NCBI GenBank assembly: GCA_964389805.1
Contig: CAYMFU010000320.1
Location: 1-34,926 of the forward strand
Reading direction: 5' to 3'
DNA length: 34,926 nt
From: JAGTVG01 sp964389805
GTDB taxonomy: Bacteria > Bacteroidota > Bacteroidia > Cytophagales > Cyclobacteriaceae
The notes beneath the pieces were generated by a model, which saw only the letters and a list, made by a program, of their open reading frames with translations, was not told the origin of the DNA and did no database searches. Below, piece after piece: positions 32,674 through 34,926 of this stretch (position 1 is its first letter; every line of letters starts with the position of its first letter). The translations under genes and the position numbers were made by a program.

Positions 32674-33693
32674 CTACCATCCTTCCCAGCCTATTGGCCA
32701 GCGGGGATCATTGATATCATATATAAAGGAGTTCAGATGCTGATCACAGCGTTTGAAACCATAGCTGCGTGGATATTGAGGCCGAATACCTGCATTAAAA
32801 TTCATATATTGATATCCTAATTGATGCGCTGATGCACCAAAGAAACCATGGACCGGCGCCTCAGTATCATCAGCATAAAACAGGTTCCCTTTAATGCGTG
32901 CCGGTTGCGGATCAAAAATACTTCCCACATTTGAACTCTGGCCATATAAGGCATCCCAGAACTTATAGGCATTTTCAGTGAGAGAGTATTGATGTATATG
33001 GATCAGGTAAAAATCATTACTGAAATGTTCAACAAAAGAAATGGGCATGTATATCTTATTGCCATTAAAATCCCTGTCAGAAAGCACTGAGATCCTGTTG
33101 ATATCAAATTCGTGTTTAAAACAAACCCTCGTTTCAATTTCATTAACCATGTCAAATCTGTAAAAGCCATCCCATTTCCATCGATAATAATTTTTCTGCT
33201 CTACGGGATCATTAACAACTACATATACTTCATGTCCCTGCTTTTGAATTTCAGATATTGGTTTAAAAATATAATAGATAGAATCAATCGGAGCGACAGG
33301 CAGCATTTCCTCCGGTAGGGATTCAATCATTTTCCCTTCAGCTGTATTTATTGACAAGGTGTAGGTCCTTCCAATTTCTCCGGTAAATCCCTGATATGTT
33401 TTATATATCCCTGGTCTACCCTCGTTTAAAACTTCCTCTCTTCCTGCATCGTCTCTTATGATAACCAAAGCACCGGATACCGGAGGATTGTTTCCTTGTG
33501 TACCATCAGTATATGCACTACTATAGCTGAGCTTTACCTCATATGGCCCGGGTTCATTCGTAATCAATCCATCAACAACAATTTGAGGTTCAGTGACCTT
33601 ATATTCCACGGATATTGGTACTTCGCAAGCCAACAGGAATATAATTCCCGAAAGGACCATTAATCTTCGCCATATCATCTCCCTCTTCCTCAT
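32674..33693 (-). CDS. DUF4249 family lipoprotein
   Basis: The protein has 339 residues with a lipoprotein leader ending FLLAC (C23). The mature part starts with EPQIVVDGLITNEPGPYEVKL and continues with GALVIIRDDAGREEVL, GIYKTYQGFTGEIGRTYTL and PIDSIYYIF. This is the standard pattern of DUF4249, a two-domain beta-rich Bacteroidota family almost always encoded directly after a TonB-dependent receptor. Its ATG overlaps the receptor's stop as TAATG, so translation is coupled. It is inferred to be an outer-membrane or surface lipoprotein acting with that receptor in ligand capture, though no biochemical role is established that I know of. The AT-only hairpin follows immediately after the stop. 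Confidence 0.9.
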   Translation of the reverse strand: MRKREMIWRRLMVLSGIIFLLACEVPISVEYKVTEPQIVVDGLITNEPGPYEVKLSYSSAYTDGTQGNNPPVSGALVIIRDDAGREEVLNEGRPGIYKTYQGFTGEIGRTYTLSINTAEGKMIESLPEEMLPVAPIDSIYYIFKPISEIQKQGHEVYVVVNDPVEQKNYYRWKWDGFYRFDMVNEIETRVCFKHEFDINRISVLSDRDFNGNKIYMPISFVEHFSNDFYLIHIHQYSLTENAYKFWDALYGQSSNVGSIFDPQPARIKGNLFYADDTEAPVHGFFGASAHQLGYQYMNFNAGIRPQYPRSYGFKRCDQHLNSFIYDINDPRWPIGWEGW

Positions 33694-34925
33694 TAAAACT
33701 TAAAATTATAGGTGATTGATGGAAAGGCGGTACCTATAACAGATAATTTATACGCCTGGGGAACTGCCCCGTTATCAGCTTTGAAATAAACTGAATATGC
33801 ATTCTTGCGTGCGAATAAATTATATACCGAGAATGTCCAACTGCCATCCCATTTTTTTCTTCTTTTTAAACTCCCGGCCAAGGTGAAGCTTATATCCAGC
33901 CTGTGATAATCAGGAATACGATACTGATTCCTTTCTCCATAACCGGCAACAGTAAAACGGTCTATTATATATTTATTTTCCGGAAAAGTTGCAGGGCGGC
34001 CCGACATGAATATATAATTTGCGGCAAATGACCATCGTCTGGTAATCTGATAATGACCTGTTAAGGTTAGATCATGAGGCCTGTCATAATATGTCGGGTA
34101 ATACTCACCATTATTAATGGTTTCTTCCTCATCCAGCCCAATCACTTTTCTTTCCGATCTTGAATAGGTATAAGCTACCCAGCCTGTTAATTTTCCAATC
34201 TTTTTTCTGATAAAAAATTCAATTCCATAGGCTCGCCCATCTCCATGTATCAGTTCTTCTTCAATATATTTATTCAAAACCAGCCTTGCCCCGTCTTTAT
34301 ATTCAAGTAAATCAGTAATATCCTTATAAAATATTTCTACGGAAGTCTCGATTGAATTTTCAAGGAAATTCTTGAAATAACCGATTGAATACTGGTTGCT
34401 GTATTGTGGTCGGATGTACAATCCACTTGGCTTCCAAATATCGATCGGGGTAACTGCCATCGTATTGGAAAGCAGGTGGATGTATTGATACATCCTGTTG
34501 TATGATAATTTTATAGAGCTGTTTGATGAGAGTCCCATCCTGAAACTCAATCGCGGCTCAAATCCTCCATAGGAACTGATCACTTCACCATTTTCATACG
34601 ATTCCACATCAATAAATGATTCTTCAGAAATAGACACTCCTTCTTCATAAACATTTACATCTGAAGGACCAGTTTTTTGAAAATAGGAATACCGGAGGCC
34701 AGCCATAAGCGTATATTTATCAGAAATGGCCCATTCATCCCCTGCATATACAGCAAATTCATTGGCATAATCATCAGAGATAGAAATGGGCAATACCGAC
34801 GAGTGTTCCCCTGGTATCAAGTCTCCATGGAGAAAGGAATATCTGATAAAACTGCCTCCAAAATTCAATTTATTATTATCTCCGGTTCCCCACGAAAAAT
34901 CAGCTTTTATATTTAAATTATCAAT
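33693..34925 (-). CDS. TonB-dependent receptor, C-terminal barrel part (5' end outside window)
   Basis: The frame is open to the right edge of the window, leaving about 410 C-terminal residues. It shows barrel strands with alternating aromatic residues, for example DEWAISDKYTLMAGLRYSYF, SIKLSYNRMYQYIHLLSN, GRAYGIEFFIRKKIG and WVAYTYSRSER, a YDRPHDLTLTG segment, and a final strand SITYNFKF ending in Phe as expected for BAM-targeted barrels. FEPRLSFRMGLS and YLNKYIE-like loops fit the outer-membrane receptor family that pairs with DUF4249. The plug, signal peptide and CarboxypepD_reg domain lie outside. Its TAA overlaps the ATG of the DUF4249 lipoprotein gene. The ligand is unknown. Confidence 0.9.
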   Translation of the reverse strand: MDNLNIKADFSWGTGDNNKLNFGGSFIRYSFLHGDLIPGEHSSVLPISISDDYANEFAVYAGDEWAISDKYTLMAGLRYSYFQKTGPSDVNVYEEGVSISEESFIDVESYENGEVISSYGGFEPRLSFRMGLSSNSSIKLSYNRMYQYIHLLSNTMAVTPIDIWKPSGLYIRPQYSNQYSIGYFKNFLENSIETSVEIFYKDITDLLEYKDGARLVLNKYIEEELIHGDGRAYGIEFFIRKKIGKLTGWVAYTYSRSERKVIGLDEEETINNGEYYPTYYDRPHDLTLTGHYQITRRWSFAANYIFMSGRPATFPENKYIIDRFTVAGYGERNQYRIPDYHRLDISFTLAGSLKRRKKWDGSWTFSVYNLFARKNAYSVYFKADNGAVPQAYKLSVIGTAFPSITYNFKF

Positions 34926-34926
34926 A

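Overview
The window looks like a chromosomal segment of a member of the Bacteroidota. The signs are a low-to-moderate GC content, TonB-dependent receptors with an N-terminal carboxypeptidase-regulatory-like domain, a receptor translationally coupled to a DUF4249 lipoprotein, a TPR/PD40/OmpA outer-membrane protein, and many exported sugar enzymes with Tat-like or lipoprotein leaders. Two candidate promoters fit the Bacteroidota form TTG-N19/20-TAnnTTTG. I saw no phage, transposase, CRISPR array, tRNA or rRNA. I cannot name the genus.

Region 1 (1-3977, + strand) is a tight operon, cut at the left edge: a Gfo/Idh/MocA oxidoreductase, a Tat-leader xylose-isomerase-like TIM barrel, a Tat-leader enolase-superfamily enzyme and an RmlD-type reductase. 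It ends in a roughly 70 bp tandem direct repeat (about 3973-4110). A stand-alone SAM methyltransferase follows. On the - strand lies a 913-residue TPR/PD40/OmpA protein with two OmpA-like domains.

Region 2 (7.8-11 kb) has a short Ssb without an acidic tail, a lipoprotein-like GH88 uronyl hydrolase and a small secreted protein of unknown function. The gene-free gaps on either side of GH88 hold a possible decayed ORF, a 48-codon ORF behind a strong ribosome binding site, and hairpins.

Region 3 (11-16.8 kb) has a MacB/LolCDE-type ABC permease and ATPase pair (-), facing away from a GNAT acetyltransferase, gamma-glutamyltransferase and Tat-leader Gfo/Idh operon (+).

Region 4 (16.8-26.5 kb) is carbohydrate-related. 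An alditol-oxidase-like flavoprotein and a sugar MFS transporter (-) diverge from a 1184-residue GH38 alpha-mannosidase (+), followed by a convergent TonB-dependent receptor.

Region 5 (26.6-34.9 kb) has a small lipoprotein with a strong terminator, a sulfotransferase, a DUF1295 membrane protein, a P2-type cation ATPase, an AT-only convergent hairpin, and the DUF4249/TonB-receptor pair that runs off the right edge.

The common theme is extracytoplasmic carbohydrate processing: Tat-exported redox and isomerase-type enzymes, glycoside hydrolases, a sugar permease and outer-membrane receptors. No complete polysaccharide utilisation locus (SusC/SusD pair) is visible. No definite new defence or mobile system is visible either; the most unusual items are listed as findings.
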